Source of the DNA: Anaerolineae bacterium
Lineage (GTDB): Bacteria > Chloroflexota > Anaerolineae > Promineifilales > Promineifilaceae
Reading direction: 5' to 3'
Length of the DNA stretch: 64,000 nt
Assembly: GCA_023954475.1 (NCBI GenBank)
Contig: JAMLHW010000006.1
Location: forward strand, 1-64,000
Numbering within the stretch: position 1 is the stretch's first letter; every line of letters starts with the position of its first letter. Under the pieces are notes generated by a model. That model was not told the origin of the DNA, did no database searches, and worked only from the letters and a program-made list of their open reading frames with translations. Both the position numbers and the translations under genes were made by a program. Of the stretch, positions 10,222-19,092 are shown one piece after another.

Positions 10222-11736
10222 ATGTCAACATTAGAAATCCCCAGCGAACTCAGTCACAATCAGCGCTTGCTCGATTATGTGCGTCCGGCAGAGTGGCAAA
10301 ATCCGACGCCAAACGGACGTTATAACTTCGTTGTCATTGGCGGTGGCAGTGCCGGTTTGATCGCTGCATCCGGTGCCGCCGCTATCGGCGCCAGGGTTGC
10401 GCTGATCGAGAAAAACTTCCTCGGCGGCGACTGTCTCAATGTCGGCTGTGTGCCGTCGAAGGCTTTGTTGCGGGCCGCTAAAGTGGTCGGTGAGATTGAT
10501 CGCGGGCGTCACTTGGGTATTGCAGTAGATGGGCTTTCGGCCGATTTTGATGCCGTCATGGACCAGGTGCGCAAAGCTAGAGCCGAGATCGCCCCGCACG
10601 ATTCAGCGCAGCGTTACCAGAAGCTGGGTGTCGATGTTTATTTCGGCGATGCGCATTTTACTGGTGAAAACATGCTGCAAATCGACGGACAAACGGTCGA
10701 GTTCAAAAGAGCATTGATTGCGACCGGATCGCGCCCAGCTTCGTTACCCATTATCGGTTTGGCTGAGGCAGGTTATCTGACCAACGAGACATTGTGGAAT
10801 GTCAAAAACCAGCCTGAGCAGCTTGCGATCATCGGCGCCGGCCCGGTTGGCGTCGAAATGGCGCAGGCGTTTCAGCGCTTGGGTACGCAAGTTACACTGT
10901 TTGACTTTGAGCCGCGCATTTTGCCGCGTGAAGACGCGACGGCGTCAGCCCTACTTGCCGATGCGTTGCTGCGCGACGGTGTTGTGTTGAAATTGGGGAG
11001 TGAGATTGGCCGTGTTTCGGCCGAAAATCATGGCAAACGCATCGAATATGAGCAAGATGGCGAAGCACACAGCATGATCGTCGATGAAATTCTGGTTGCC
11101 GCCGGGCGTGCACCTAATGTCGAAGGGCTGAAGCTTGAAAATGCCGGCGTCAACTTCGATGATGACGGCATTGTCGTTGACGATCACTTGCGGACGAGCA
11201 ATCCCGCTATCTACGCGGCTGGAGACGTTGCGATGACGCACAAATACACGCATGTTGCTGGTCACGCCGGAGCCATCGTCGTGCAAAATGCGCTGTTTCC
11301 AGCTATCAAGCGCAAAGCGAGCAGCCTGATCGTCCCCCGTGTCGTTTACACCGATCCCGAAATTGCCCATGTCGGCCTCGATTCGCTCGCGGCAGCGGAA
11401 CGAGGCATCGCCATCGACATGTACACGCAATCATTTAGTGGCGTTGACCGCGCCGTTACCGACAGCGAAACAGAAGGCATGATCACAGTTCACGTCAAGC
11501 GAGGCAGCGACAAAATCGTCGGTGCGACCGTCGTCAGTCGCGACGCCGGAGAGTTGATGAGCCATATCACGATGGCGATGAAGTACAATATCGGCCTGAG
11601 TAAGATCATGATGGTTGTCTTTCCCTATCCGACGCAGGCAGAAGTGCTGCAAAAAGTGGCCGGTCAGTACAATCGCACGCGTCTAACGCCAACACTTAAG
11701 CGCATCCTCGACTGGTGGATGGCAGTCACGCGCTGA
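10222..11736 (+). CDS. Pyridine nucleotide-disulphide oxidoreductase (MerA / dihydrolipoamide dehydrogenase type)
   Basis: 504 aa. FAD-binding GGGSAGLIAA at about 40-49, redox-active disulphide CLNVGCVPSK (near 73-82), NAD(P)-binding GAGPVGVEMAQAF, the second FAD motif IYAAGDVA, and a C-terminal dimerisation domain with MAMKYNIGLSKIMMVVFPYPTQAEVLQK. The first 33 or so residues are an extension before the flavin fold. It resembles the broad mercuric reductase-like branch, but the terminal Cys pair of true MerA is missing (the C-terminus is KRILDWWMAVTR). No mer genes are nearby, so mercury reduction is unlikely; the substrate is unknown. One TCGGCCGA lies in the leader (about 10182). Confidence 0.88.
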   Translation: MSTLEIPSELSHNQRLLDYVRPAEWQNPTPNGRYNFVVIGGGSAGLIAASGAAAIGARVALIEKNFLGGDCLNVGCVPSKALLRAAKVVGEIDRGRHLGIAVDGLSADFDAVMDQVRKARAEIAPHDSAQRYQKLGVDVYFGDAHFTGENMLQIDGQTVEFKRALIATGSRPASLPIIGLAEAGYLTNETLWNVKNQPEQLAIIGAGPVGVEMAQAFQRLGTQVTLFDFEPRILPREDATASALLADALLRDGVVLKLGSEIGRVSAENHGKRIEYEQDGEAHSMIVDEILVAAGRAPNVEGLKLENAGVNFDDDGIVVDDHLRTSNPAIYAAGDVAMTHKYTHVAGHAGAIVVQNALFPAIKRKASSLIVPRVVYTDPEIAHVGLDSLAAAERGIAIDMYTQSFSGVDRAVTDSETEGMITVHVKRGSDKIVGATVVSRDAGELMSHITMAMKYNIGLSKIMMVVFPYPTQAEVLQKVAGQYNRTRLTPTLKRILDWWMAVTR

Positions 11737-11864
11737 CATTACATGTGGATGGATCGTTTTTTGATCGGGCAATTAGTCGGGTACGTTTGTGATCCCGGAG
11801 CGTTGGTGTCGCCCTTCGGCCGAAAATGACGTACCATTGACCAAACTCGTTTCTGGAGTACACC

Positions 11865-12566
11865 ATGACGACCGATGACTTGTTGGCGAGCTACAACTAC
11901 GATGCCTTTGTTCCCGAGAAATTTGGACCGTGGATGCGCTTTCACGAAAGCCCGCCGCTGTGGGAACGTGCACCTGATTTTCCTTTGTGGCATCTGGATG
12001 GTTCCGAAACGCGATTGAGCGCCATTTTTGCACAAAACCAGTACACGGTGGTCGAATTCGGCAGCTTTACCTGACCGTATTGTGGGATGGCGGCGCCATC
12101 CATGAATGCAATCGCGGCACAATACGCCGCACAGAAGATTGGGTCGATTTTTCTCTACACGCATGAAGCACATCCCGGCGAACACTACCCGCACATCACC
12201 TCGTTTGCACAGAAATTGCGCCATGCACAGGCGTTGCGCACTATCTATGGGGTCAATCGGCCGATTTTAGTCGACGCGCTCGACGGTGCATGCCACCGGG
12301 CTTACGGCAGTATGCCCAACATGACCTGGATTTTTACCCGTGCCGGATTGCCGATCTACAAATCCGACTGGACTGATTCCGATAGCGTCGCTAATATGCT
12401 CGATTACCTCGTGACGATTCGGCAACGACGCCGTGATGGGGAACGCGTTGCCCCGTTTCACGTCGAGCGCATTGATTTCCGCACCAAAGATCAGGATGGA
12501 TTTTACGTTGGTCTGACGCGCAACGGCTCCAAAGCGGTGCGTGAATTTGATGAAGCGTTTGAATAA
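11865..12566 (+). CDS. Deiodinase-like thioredoxin-fold protein, probable selenoprotein (UGA at codon 70)
   Basis: Reading from ATG 11865 (TGGAG about 8 bases upstream), the frame meets a single TGA at 12072-12074 and then continues open in the same frame to the stop at 12566: 233 residues in all. The residues around the TGA read VVEFGSFT-[UGA]-PYCGMAAPSM. Iodothyronine deiodinases have FGSxT-Sec-P at exactly this place, and further family features follow: LYTHEAHP (compare IEEAH in animal enzymes) and ILVDALDGACHRAYGSMPNMTWIF. A hairpin fitting the bacterial SECIS pattern lies directly downstream. I therefore read the TGA as selenocysteine. The natural substrate is probably not thyroid hormone; bacterial members are likely general thiol/selenol redox enzymes. 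Alternatives: a broken gene or a sequencing error (TGC to TGA). Confidence 0.8.
12085..12101 (+). promoter_or_regulatory. Candidate bacterial SECIS hairpin
   Basis: Perfect 7-bp stem GGATGGC / GCCATCC with apical loop GGC (12092-12094). The loop begins 17 bases after the UGA (12072-12074). The known bacterial SECIS pattern asks for a stem-loop with a G in the first two loop positions and about 16-37 bases between UGA and loop; both hold. Confidence 0.65.
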
Positions 12567-12582
12567 AGGCTGAAGGCAACAG

Positions 12583-13413
12583 CTATGCTTCAAGGCATTT
12601 TTTGCCGGCACGATGTGCTGCGTGGAGAAAATCGAGTAAGCGTCGGTCGGGATTTTCGGCCGAAACTAGCACGTCGTACGGTAAAACCGCGCCCGTCCAA
12701 CCGTCCGTAAACCAATACGCCTGTGCCGGTAGCACCTGTTTTGTGTACGCCTCCGGTGTGGGATAGGCAGTCGCATAAAAGTACGGTTCTGCAATACTGC
12801 CATCGCCGGTGACAAAGCCAAACGTCATTTGTTCGTCGGCGTACTCCGGATTGTCCGGGTCCTGACCAGGAACGCGTCGTCCGGAAAACCACGTCACGGC
12901 CAGGTCAAAATGGTGCGGAAAAACATGGACAGGACTCGATTCTTCCCGAAATCCGGCACGGAATTGTTTGAACACATTGTCAACTTGTACCAGGGCGTTG
13001 CGGTACGTTTCGGCCGATTTCTTGTGGTAAGGTAGCAAACTCTCTCCCTCAAATCGCTCACCTGCAAATCGCATAGAGACACCCATCTTGTCCAGTGCAT
13101 CGACGACTGACGCGGCAAAGCTGGCGTGTGACTGTGCTGCCAGCCGCACAGAAGCTGTCATTCCGCCGCTGTGTACAATTTGTAGCCGATGTACATGTAG
13201 ATTGATGGTTACCTGAATGCTGCTGCCGCCAATAGGTACTGATGATGTCGTCAAGCCGGCCGGTGTGACATAGAGTGTGCCCATCCACCAATGTTTCTGT
13301 TCGGGCGCATAGTGTTGCCGTATTCTGCCCAGGACTCTGGCGAAATAATGCAAGGTGTCGCGGGTAGGTTCCCAGTTTGAAATGTCTAGTGGCGGAAAGG
13401 CATATGCTGTCAT
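12583..13413 (-). CDS. DUF5996 family protein
   Basis: 276 aa. It matches the uncharacterised DUF5996 family along its length, starting with a Trp-rich opening ([19 protein letters not shown] ... [17 protein letters not shown]) and later the pattern [15 protein letters not shown] and [25 protein letters not shown]. It is soluble, with no signal peptide. Function is unknown. Its ATG overlaps the aroQ stop codon (ATGA at 13410-13413), so it is translationally coupled to the shikimate gene; whether that reflects a shared pathway is not known. It converges with the selenoprotein gene, 16 bases apart. Confidence 0.8.
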   Translation of the reverse strand: MTAYAFPPLDISNWEPTRDTLHYFARVLGRIRQHYAPEQKHWWMGTLYVTPAGLTTSSVPIGGSSIQVTINLHVHRLQIVHSGGMTASVRLAAQSHASFAASVVDALDKMGVSMRFAGERFEGESLLPYHKKSAETYRNALVQVDNVFKQFRAGFREESSPVHVFPHHFDLAVTWFSGRRVPGQDPDNPEYADEQMTFGFVTGDGSIAEPYFYATAYPTPEAYTKQVLPAQAYWFTDGWTGAVLPYDVLVSAENPDRRLLDFLHAAHRAGKKCLEA

Positions 13414-13877
13414 GCGTTGCTCCTGTCATTGTCAATCGTAGCCGCCAATGCTTGCAAACCCAACAGATAACTGGTCGACCCGAAACCGCAAATTTGCCCG
13501 ACGGCAATCGGCGCGATGACCGATTTATGCCGAAACTGTTCACGGGCATGAATGTTGGAGAGATGGACTTCGACAATCGGCAGCTGAGTTGCAGCTAAAG
13601 CGTCACGTAGCGCAATGCTGTAATGGGTCAATGCACCGGGGTTGATCAAGATGCCGTCCATCTTCGGCCCGTCAACCGGCCATTTTGCTGTGTGGATTTC
13701 GCTAATCAGGACACCTTCGTGGTTGCTTTGTACCAGGCGCAGCGTGATTTCGTGTTTGTCAGCATACGTGGAGAGCATGGCGTCAATGTCGTCTAGCGTG
13801 ACCGTACCGTAAATTTCCGGTTCGCGTCGGCCGAGTAGATTTAGATTGGGACCGTGAATGACGAGGATGCGTTTCAT
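13410..13877 (-). CDS. aroQ: 3-dehydroquinate dehydratase, type II
   Basis: 155 aa, the usual size. It catalyses the third step of the shikimate pathway. N-terminal [18 protein letters not shown] carries the catalytic Tyr23 and loop Arg; [17 protein letters not shown] and [18 protein letters not shown] (catalytic His) are conserved. The only oddity is an HTAKWPVDG segment in mid-protein where relatives usually have a shorter loop. The start codon lies inside an 8-bp inverted repeat (13875-13897). Its stop overlaps the DUF5996 start. Confidence 0.95.
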   Translation of the reverse strand: MKRILVIHGPNLNLLGRREPEIYGTVTLDDIDAMLSTYADKHEITLRLVQSNHEGVLISEIHTAKWPVDGPKMDGILINPGALTHYSIALRDALAATQLPIVEVHLSNIHAREQFRHKSVIAPIAVGQICGFGSTSYLLGLQALAATIDNDRSNA

Positions 13878-13897
13878 GAAGTGTAGTCTACTTCATG
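13875..13897. repeat. Inverted repeat overlapping the aroQ start codon
   Basis: Perfect 8-bp arms CATGAAGT (13875-13882) and ACTTCATG (13890-13897) with a 7-base loop. In the aroQ mRNA the hairpin would contain the start codon, so it could limit translation, or it could be a dyad operator. Confidence 0.55.
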
Positions 13898-14107
13898 AAC
13901 AGACCGAGACCAACAAATTGATAGTTGGCGCTTGTCCGACACACATGCAGCCAACAGCCCGCCCTATTTGGCGAGGTTAATGGGGATTCTGTTGACGGAA
14001 AACCAGGGAAGAGTGGCGTTCGGCCGTTTTGAGTGTAGCAGGGAAAATTACCGCACTCTTGAGCTTGCAAAGCCGGTTTCCAAAGGTGGGTTGAACGGCT
14101 ACGCTGT

Positions 14108-14422
14108 TTACGAGTTTGTTGAAAGGTGGGCTAACTCGCGCCAGCGTTCGTTCGCGCCTGTGCGTAGCAGTGCAGGATCAAAGTCTGCCAGTGCATCCCA
14201 GCCTTCAACGCCGGCTATTTCTCTCATTTCATCCGTCAGTTCGATTTGCAGCGTACGCCCGTCTGTCCGCAATTCAATGGTCAAGGTATCCTGCCCATCG
14301 TCGATTATTTCGCGAATACACATGCGGTCGTGCCCTTCCGGAAAGCGAATAAATGCGGCAGAGCAGCGTTGGCAGAACGATAAACTCGCATTACATAGTC
14401 CACGATCCATCACAACTTTCAT
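14108..14422 (-). CDS. Small Cys-containing protein of unknown function
   Basis: 104 aa from ATG 14422, with AAAGGA a few bases upstream. Near the N-terminus there are four cysteines (C10, C17, C20, C35) including the CQRC pair, possibly a metal site. The rest is acidic and mixed alpha/beta (LTIELRTDGRTLQIELTDEM ... EGWDALADFDPALL). I do not recognise the family. It stands alone, 182 bases downstream of the acyl-CoA dehydrogenase gene on the same strand, beyond that gene's terminator. Confidence 0.6.
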   Translation of the reverse strand: MKVVMDRGLCNASLSFCQRCSAAFIRFPEGHDRMCIREIIDDGQDTLTIELRTDGRTLQIELTDEMREIAGVEGWDALADFDPALLRTGANERWRELAHLSTNS

Positions 14423-14546
14423 AGTAGCGTCCTTTTCTATTGACGACCTTTTTCAAGCATTCGCTTTCATTCTAAAGGCAGACTGTTTCGGCCGATAGTG
14501 ACAAATGTCAGACGCTTGGGAAACAATTGTAATCTAAAGTTCGAAC

Positions 14547-14575
14547 AAAAAAGCGCGGCAAATTGTCCGCGCCTT
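14547..14575 (-). terminator. Terminator of the acyl-CoA dehydrogenase gene
   Basis: Minus-strand stem GCGCGG / CCGCGC (14567-14572 with 14553-14558), 8-base loop, then six T (14547-14552). Confidence 0.8.
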
Positions 14576-14604
14576 TCTGTTTCGTTCATTTTTTGGAGTT
14601 AGCG

Positions 14605-15780
14605 TCAGCGCAACCCGGTCAAATAACGCGAAATCACCATACGCTGAATTTCGCTCGTGCCTTCGTAAATCTCCGTGATTTTGGCATCGCGGAAATAGCG
14701 CTCAATAGGCAACTCCTTGCTGTACCCCATGCCACCGTGAATCTGCACTGCCTGCGTCGCCACCCACATTGCCGTTTCACTGGCGAATAATTTGGCCATA
14801 CTCGCTTCCAGCCCGTAGCGTTCACCGGTTTCCATTGCGCGTTGCTTGGCCAATGCTGCCTGATAGACGAGCAAACGACTGGCATCGACGCGACATTTCA
14901 TGTCGGCTAATTTCTGTTGGATCATCTGAAATTGGCCGATTTTTTGCCCAAACGCTTCTCGCAGTTTGGCATACTCAATGCTGGCCTCCAATGCTGCTTC
15001 GGCAATGCCCAGCGCCTGTGACGCAATGCCGATGCGACCGGCATCGAGCACAGTCATGGCGATTTTAAAGCCTTCACCTTCGGCGCCGAGTCGATTCTCA
15101 ATCGGGCATTCGTAATCGGTAAACAGAATTTCACCGGTTGCACTGGCGCGAATGCCGAGTTTCGGTTCTTTTTTACCGCGCTCAAAACCGGGTTTGTCCG
15201 TTTCGATGATAAAGGCCGTCACCCCTTTGTGCCCTTTTTCAGGTTGCGTCATCGTAAACAAGACAATGACATCGGCGACCGGTGCTGATGTTACCCACGA
15301 TTTACGGCCATTGATGATGTAATGGCTGCCGGTCTCGCTTAACACGGCACGACTGCGCATTGTGCCTGCATCGCTACCGCTCATCGGTTCTGTCAAGCTG
15401 TACGCGCCGATCTTGGCGCCGCTGGCGACAGGTACGACGTAGTTCTGTTTTTGTTCCTCTGTGCCGAATTTGAGGATGCCGTGACAAAACAGCGAATTGT
15501 TGACCGACATGATGGTGCCGTGGCTGGCATCGACTTTGCTGATCTCGGTCAATGCCAATGCGTAGGCAAGTGTGTCCATGCCGGCGCCGCCGTATTTCTC
15601 TGGCACTTCAATGCCCATGAAGCCCAGTTGCCCCATCTGTTTGATGGTTTCAGACGGAAAATCGCCCGTTTCGTCGAACTGCGCGGCGATGGGAGCGATG
15701 GCGTTTTGGGCGAAATCGCGGGCAGCGTCGCGGATCATGATGTGTTCTTCAGTGATAAATGGAAAAAGCTCTGTGGTCAT
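14605..15780 (-). CDS. Acyl-CoA dehydrogenase
   Basis: 391 aa, standard length. An FAD enzyme that introduces the alpha-beta double bond in acyl-CoA, feeding electrons to ETF. The domain order is typical: helical N-terminal domain, beta domain with AYSLTEPMSGSDAG (flavin and substrate contacts) and WVTSAPVADV, then the C-terminal helical domain with QIHGGMGYSKELPIERYFRDAKITEIYEGTSEIQ. Glu373 in YEGT is the catalytic base of the short/medium-chain branch. The start ATG 15780 has AAAGGAG upstream. It has a terminator but no neighbouring beta-oxidation genes, so the chain-length preference is not clear from context. Confidence 0.93.
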   Translation of the reverse strand: MTTELFPFITEEHIMIRDAARDFAQNAIAPIAAQFDETGDFPSETIKQMGQLGFMGIEVPEKYGGAGMDTLAYALALTEISKVDASHGTIMSVNNSLFCHGILKFGTEEQKQNYVVPVASGAKIGAYSLTEPMSGSDAGTMRSRAVLSETGSHYIINGRKSWVTSAPVADVIVLFTMTQPEKGHKGVTAFIIETDKPGFERGKKEPKLGIRASATGEILFTDYECPIENRLGAEGEGFKIAMTVLDAGRIGIASQALGIAEAALEASIEYAKLREAFGQKIGQFQMIQQKLADMKCRVDASRLLVYQAALAKQRAMETGERYGLEASMAKLFASETAMWVATQAVQIHGGMGYSKELPIERYFRDAKITEIYEGTSEIQRMVISRYLTGLR

Positions 15781-15939
15781 GTTTGCTCCTTTGGCTCAAG
15801 GATGGAAGCTGAGGGATAGAGGCGGGAAAATTGCCCTTCGAGCTTGCCTGAATTTGCTGCACAGATTATACGTGTGGGGAATGGCGGGGGCAATAAGTAA
15901 CAAACGTGTCACTTGCCGTATCCGCTTTCGGCCGAAACC

Positions 15940-15948
15940 TGCTAGAAT
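15940..15948 (+). promoter_or_regulatory. Extended -10 promoter of priA, predicted leaderless
   Basis: TGCTAGAAT: a TG element at 15940-15941 and TAGAAT at 15943-15948. The priA ATG is at 15956. TTTCGGCCGAAA (15926-15937) sits just upstream where a -35/-10 spacer would be. No ribosome site is visible. Confidence 0.55.
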
Positions 15949-15955
15949 CGTTTTT

Positions 15956-18742
15956 ATGTTCGCTGAAATTGTCGTCAATGTCGAAGCACCGCTGGAAGGT
16001 ACGTTTCACTACCACGTACCGGTAGATATGCGGCGCAGGCTGGTTGTCGGGCATTTAGTCGAGATTGAATTCGGCCGAAATCTGGCCCAGGGTATTATCA
16101 TCGCCTTCGACTCCGAAGCGCCGGTTGAAGAGACCAAACCAGTCATTACACTCATCGATCCTGTTCCGGTCGTGCGGCAGTGGCAAATTGAACTGGCTCA
16201 ATGGATCAGCGAGATGTATCGTGCCCCACTCAACAACTGCCTACGCCTGATGTTGCCGCCGGGTTTGACGCGCTGGTCGGATATGACACTGGCAATCAAT
16301 CCGTATTGGGACGGTGAAGGGCGGCTGACAGATGCACAGATGGTGCTGGTTGCGTTGTTGCGCGAGCATGGCGATTTACGCGGACGTCAAATCAAACGTC
16401 ACTGGCCTAAAAAGCTGGGCAAAAAAAAGTGGCGTACAGCTGCGTTGCAATTGGTCAAACGGGATATCCTGGTGCGTGGCACGGTTTTGGACGCGCCACG
16501 CAATCGGCCGAAAAAAATCCGCACAGCCGAACTGATCACTGATCCGGAGCGCATTCGCGCTGAAGTCGTACAACTTGGTCGCGCCAACAAGCAAGCCGAT
16601 GTCCTCGACTATCTGGCAACCAGTGCCGATCCGCTACCCTCTGAGGCAGAGTTATTGGCGGCAACCGGTGCGACGACAAAACACCTCGCCAAACTGGAAG
16701 CAGATGGTTTGATTCATCGTTTTGCCGGTGAGACGGTGTCAGTCGAAACGGATGGCGAGGTGCTGGAAGTGGTGCAACCGGCTGCTGTGGGATTGGCAAT
16801 TCGGCCGAAAGAAACGCTGGGCCATATTTTGCGCCTGCGCGGTGCGCAGAAATATAACACCGTGTTGCACCATCTCGCGACCGCCGCTCAACCTGTGCCG
16901 GTTACCGACATTTACGCGGAAACGGGTGCGACAATCACCCATTTGCGCAAGCTCGCCAAGCTCGATCTCATTCGCCTCGGTGATGAAGCCGTCTGGCGTG
17001 ACTCGTTAGCCGACCGTGACTTTGTACCCGTCGATCCGCCGCTGCTCACCCATGATCAGGCACGCGTCTGGGGGCGCATCAAGAGCGATATGCTCGATGA
17101 CGAATCGGTGTCGCGTCCCATTTTGCTGCATGGCGTCACTGGCAGCGGCAAGACGGAAATCTACATGCGTGCTGTTGATTTTGCGTTGGCGCAGGGGCAA
17201 GCGGCGATTGTCCTTGTGCCGGAAATTGCGCTGACGCCACAGACGGTGCGCCGCTTCGCTGCCCGTTTTCCCGGTCGTGTCGCGCTCATTCACAGCCGCC
17301 TCAGCGAGGGTGAGCGTTACGACACATGGCGTCGAGCGCGTCGAGGGTTGTTTGACATCATCATCGGGCCGCGCAGCGCCTTGTTTACGCCGCTGGATAA
17401 TGTAGGCGTCATAATCATTGACGAAGAGCATGACGCCAGTTACAAGCAAACACCGCCTGTGCCGCCTCCATACTACCACACGCGCGAAACGGCGATTGCA
17501 TTCGGCCGAATCGTCAACGCAACTGTCATTATGGGCAGCGCGACCCCGGATGTTGTCACGTACCACCGGGCGCGGAGTGATACATACCGCTTGCTCGAAC
17601 TGCCACGCCGTGTGATGGGCCACCGCACTCGTCTCACTGAACAGGCAGAGCGCATCGGCCGAAATTTAACTTATCAGGCACAGGAAGGTGATCCCGACGA
17701 TGCAGTGACGATTCCGCTACCGCCGGTCGAACTGGTCGACTTGCGCCAGGAACTACGTGCCGGCAACCGTAGCATCTTCAGCCGTCGTTTGCAGACTGCC
17801 ATTGACGAGACATTGGCGCGGCGTGAACAGGCGATCCTGTTCCTCAACCGGCGCGGGACAGCGTCATTTGTCATTTGCCGCGATTGTGGACACACGTTGC
17901 ACTGTCCACGCTGCGACACGCCGTTGACGTACCACCGGCCGAATCTGGCACTCACCTGCCATTATTGCGGACACCGCGAGCAGCAGCACAGTGAATGTCC
18001 CAACTGTGGTTCGCATCGCATCCGCTACTTCGGATTGGGAACAGAGGAGTTGGAGACATTGGTGCAACAACGCTGGCCGGAAGCACGGACGGTGCGCTGG
18101 GATCGCGACACGACGGCCGGCCGCGACACGCACGAGCAGTTGCTGGCTAGCTTCATCAATCATGAGGCGGACATTCTGGTAGGCACGCAGATGATTGCGA
18201 AGGGGTTGGATTTGCCGTTGGTGACGACGGTGGGGGTGATTTCGGCCGATGTCGCGCTTGGTTTGCCCGATTATCGCACCGGTGAACGCGCCTTTCAGGT
18301 GTTGACGCAGGTCGCTGGCCGTGCCGGACGTGGCGTGCTTGGCGGAAGCGTCGTGTTACAGACGTATCAGCCCGAACATTATGCCATTCAATCAGCTGCC
18401 GACCACGATTACACGCAGTTTTACATCGACGAGATTCGCTTTCGCACCCAGCATGGACTACCGCCTTTCCGTCGGCTGGCGAAACTGGTGATCAGCGATC
18501 CCAACCCGAACAAGGCGGAAGAAGAGGCGGCTGAGTTAGCGAATCAACTGCGCTGGCAGGCTTATGAGTTGCGCATGGATGCCACGGAAATTATCGGGCC
18601 TGTGCCGCCGTTTTTCGGCCGAATTGACCGTCGTTATCGTCGCCAAATCCTGATCCGCTCCACTGATCCGGCACGACTTCTGGCCGAAATGACGATTCCA
18701 CCTCGCTGGATCGTCGACATCGATCCAGTCAGCACCCTCTGA
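15956..18742 (+). CDS. priA: Primosomal protein N' (replication restart helicase PriA)
   Basis: 928 aa, about 200 longer than E. coli PriA (732). It reloads the replicative helicase at stalled forks. The N-terminal 3'-DNA-binding fold begins MFAEIVVNVEAPLEGTFHYHVP; helicase motif I is GVTGSGKTEIY (from about residue 393) and motif II DEEH (489-492); the zinc-binding Cys clusters lie near 640-690 (CRDCGHTLHCPRCD ... CHYCGH ... CPNCGS), followed by LVGTQMIAKGLDLP. The additional length is mainly a winged-helix-rich segment at about 200-350 that contains repeated LATSADPLPSEAELLAATGAT-like units. The frame is open upstream to 15572, but homology and the -10 box support ATG 15956. Confidence 0.94.
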   Translation: MFAEIVVNVEAPLEGTFHYHVPVDMRRRLVVGHLVEIEFGRNLAQGIIIAFDSEAPVEETKPVITLIDPVPVVRQWQIELAQWISEMYRAPLNNCLRLMLPPGLTRWSDMTLAINPYWDGEGRLTDAQMVLVALLREHGDLRGRQIKRHWPKKLGKKKWRTAALQLVKRDILVRGTVLDAPRNRPKKIRTAELITDPERIRAEVVQLGRANKQADVLDYLATSADPLPSEAELLAATGATTKHLAKLEADGLIHRFAGETVSVETDGEVLEVVQPAAVGLAIRPKETLGHILRLRGAQKYNTVLHHLATAAQPVPVTDIYAETGATITHLRKLAKLDLIRLGDEAVWRDSLADRDFVPVDPPLLTHDQARVWGRIKSDMLDDESVSRPILLHGVTGSGKTEIYMRAVDFALAQGQAAIVLVPEIALTPQTVRRFAARFPGRVALIHSRLSEGERYDTWRRARRGLFDIIIGPRSALFTPLDNVGVIIIDEEHDASYKQTPPVPPPYYHTRETAIAFGRIVNATVIMGSATPDVVTYHRARSDTYRLLELPRRVMGHRTRLTEQAERIGRNLTYQAQEGDPDDAVTIPLPPVELVDLRQELRAGNRSIFSRRLQTAIDETLARREQAILFLNRRGTASFVICRDCGHTLHCPRCDTPLTYHRPNLALTCHYCGHREQQHSECPNCGSHRIRYFGLGTEELETLVQQRWPEARTVRWDRDTTAGRDTHEQLLASFINHEADILVGTQMIAKGLDLPLVTTVGVISADVALGLPDYRTGERAFQVLTQVAGRAGRGVLGGSVVLQTYQPEHYAIQSAADHDYTQFYIDEIRFRTQHGLPPFRRLAKLVISDPNPNKAEEEAAELANQLRWQAYELRMDATEIIGPVPPFFGRIDRRYRRQILIRSTDPARLLAEMTIPPRWIVDIDPVSTL

Positions 18743-18783
18743 CGATTTCGGATGTGAGATTTCGGATTTCGGAACGGTTTATC

Positions 18784-18810
18784 GTAGGTCGGATTGCCAA
18801 TCCGACTTAC
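18784..18810. repeat. Dispersed 27-bp inverted repeat, copy 1
   Basis: Arms GTAGGTCGGATTG and CAATCCGACTTAC around a single C. A near-identical copy is at 56737-56763. It is not followed by a T tract, so it is not a typical terminator of priA. Confidence 0.7.
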
Positions 18811-18936
18811 TTGCCATTCACCGAAAAAAGCAGTGAACGATACCAGGAGCACGCATAGCGCCTCCAGAAATCCTCCGCGCTCCAGGCAACTCTGGCAACT
18901 CTTCCGATATCCAAAATCACCAGTCCGCAATCCAAA

Positions 18937-19010
18937 TACCCCCGAACCGACTCGAACGGTTAACCTACTCCTTAGGAGGGAGTTGCTCTATCCTTTTGAG
19001 CTACGAGGGC
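18937..19010 (-). tRNA. tRNA-Arg (CCU anticodon)
   Basis: 74 bases, full cloverleaf. Acceptor 5' GCCCTCG pairs with CGGGGGT (two G-U pairs), D arm GCTC/GAGC, anticodon stem ACTCC/GGAGT with loop CTCCTAA (anticodon CCT), T arm AACCG-TTCGAGT-CGGTT. The discriminator is A; CCA is not encoded. It reads the rare AGG codon. Confidence 0.93.
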
Positions 19011-19043
19011 GAAATCATGCTAGAGCATTCGTTTGCTGCTAGA

Positions 19044-19073
19044 ATTATAGGCAGACAGCTAGCGAATCGTCAA
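19044..19073 (-). promoter_or_regulatory. Promoter of tRNA-Arg
   Basis: Minus strand TTGACG (19068-19073), 18-base spacer, perfect TATAAT (19044-19049), 34 bases before the tRNA 5' end. Confidence 0.7.
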
Positions 19074-19092
19074 CCGACACCGCATTGTACCC

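Larger units (their letters stand above)
18743..19092. other. Intergenic region between priA and the cyclotransferase gene
   Basis: 350 bases without a protein gene. It holds the dispersed inverted repeat at 18784-18810, tRNA-Arg (18937-19010, minus strand) and the tRNA promoter. The stretch 18811-18936 shows nothing I can name. Confidence 0.6.

Noticed and set aside
10222-11736. Calling the flavoprotein mercuric reductase
   Set aside because: The C-terminal Cys pair needed for Hg(II) binding is absent, there is no N-terminal HMA domain and there are no mer genes nearby.
11739-12224. Minus-strand frame of 161 codons across the deiodinase-like gene
   Set aside because: It covers the same DNA as the two matching halves of the deiodinase frame and has no protein-like features.
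12087-12566. Separate gene starting at ATG 12087 (second half of the deiodinase-like frame)
   Set aside because: It would begin right after the catalytic site, lacks a ribosome site and is in frame with the first half; a single gene with UGA as selenocysteine explains both.
13932-14498. Plus-strand frame of 188 codons in the region downstream of aroQ
   Set aside because: No ribosome site, no family features, overlaps the better-supported small gene on the other strand.
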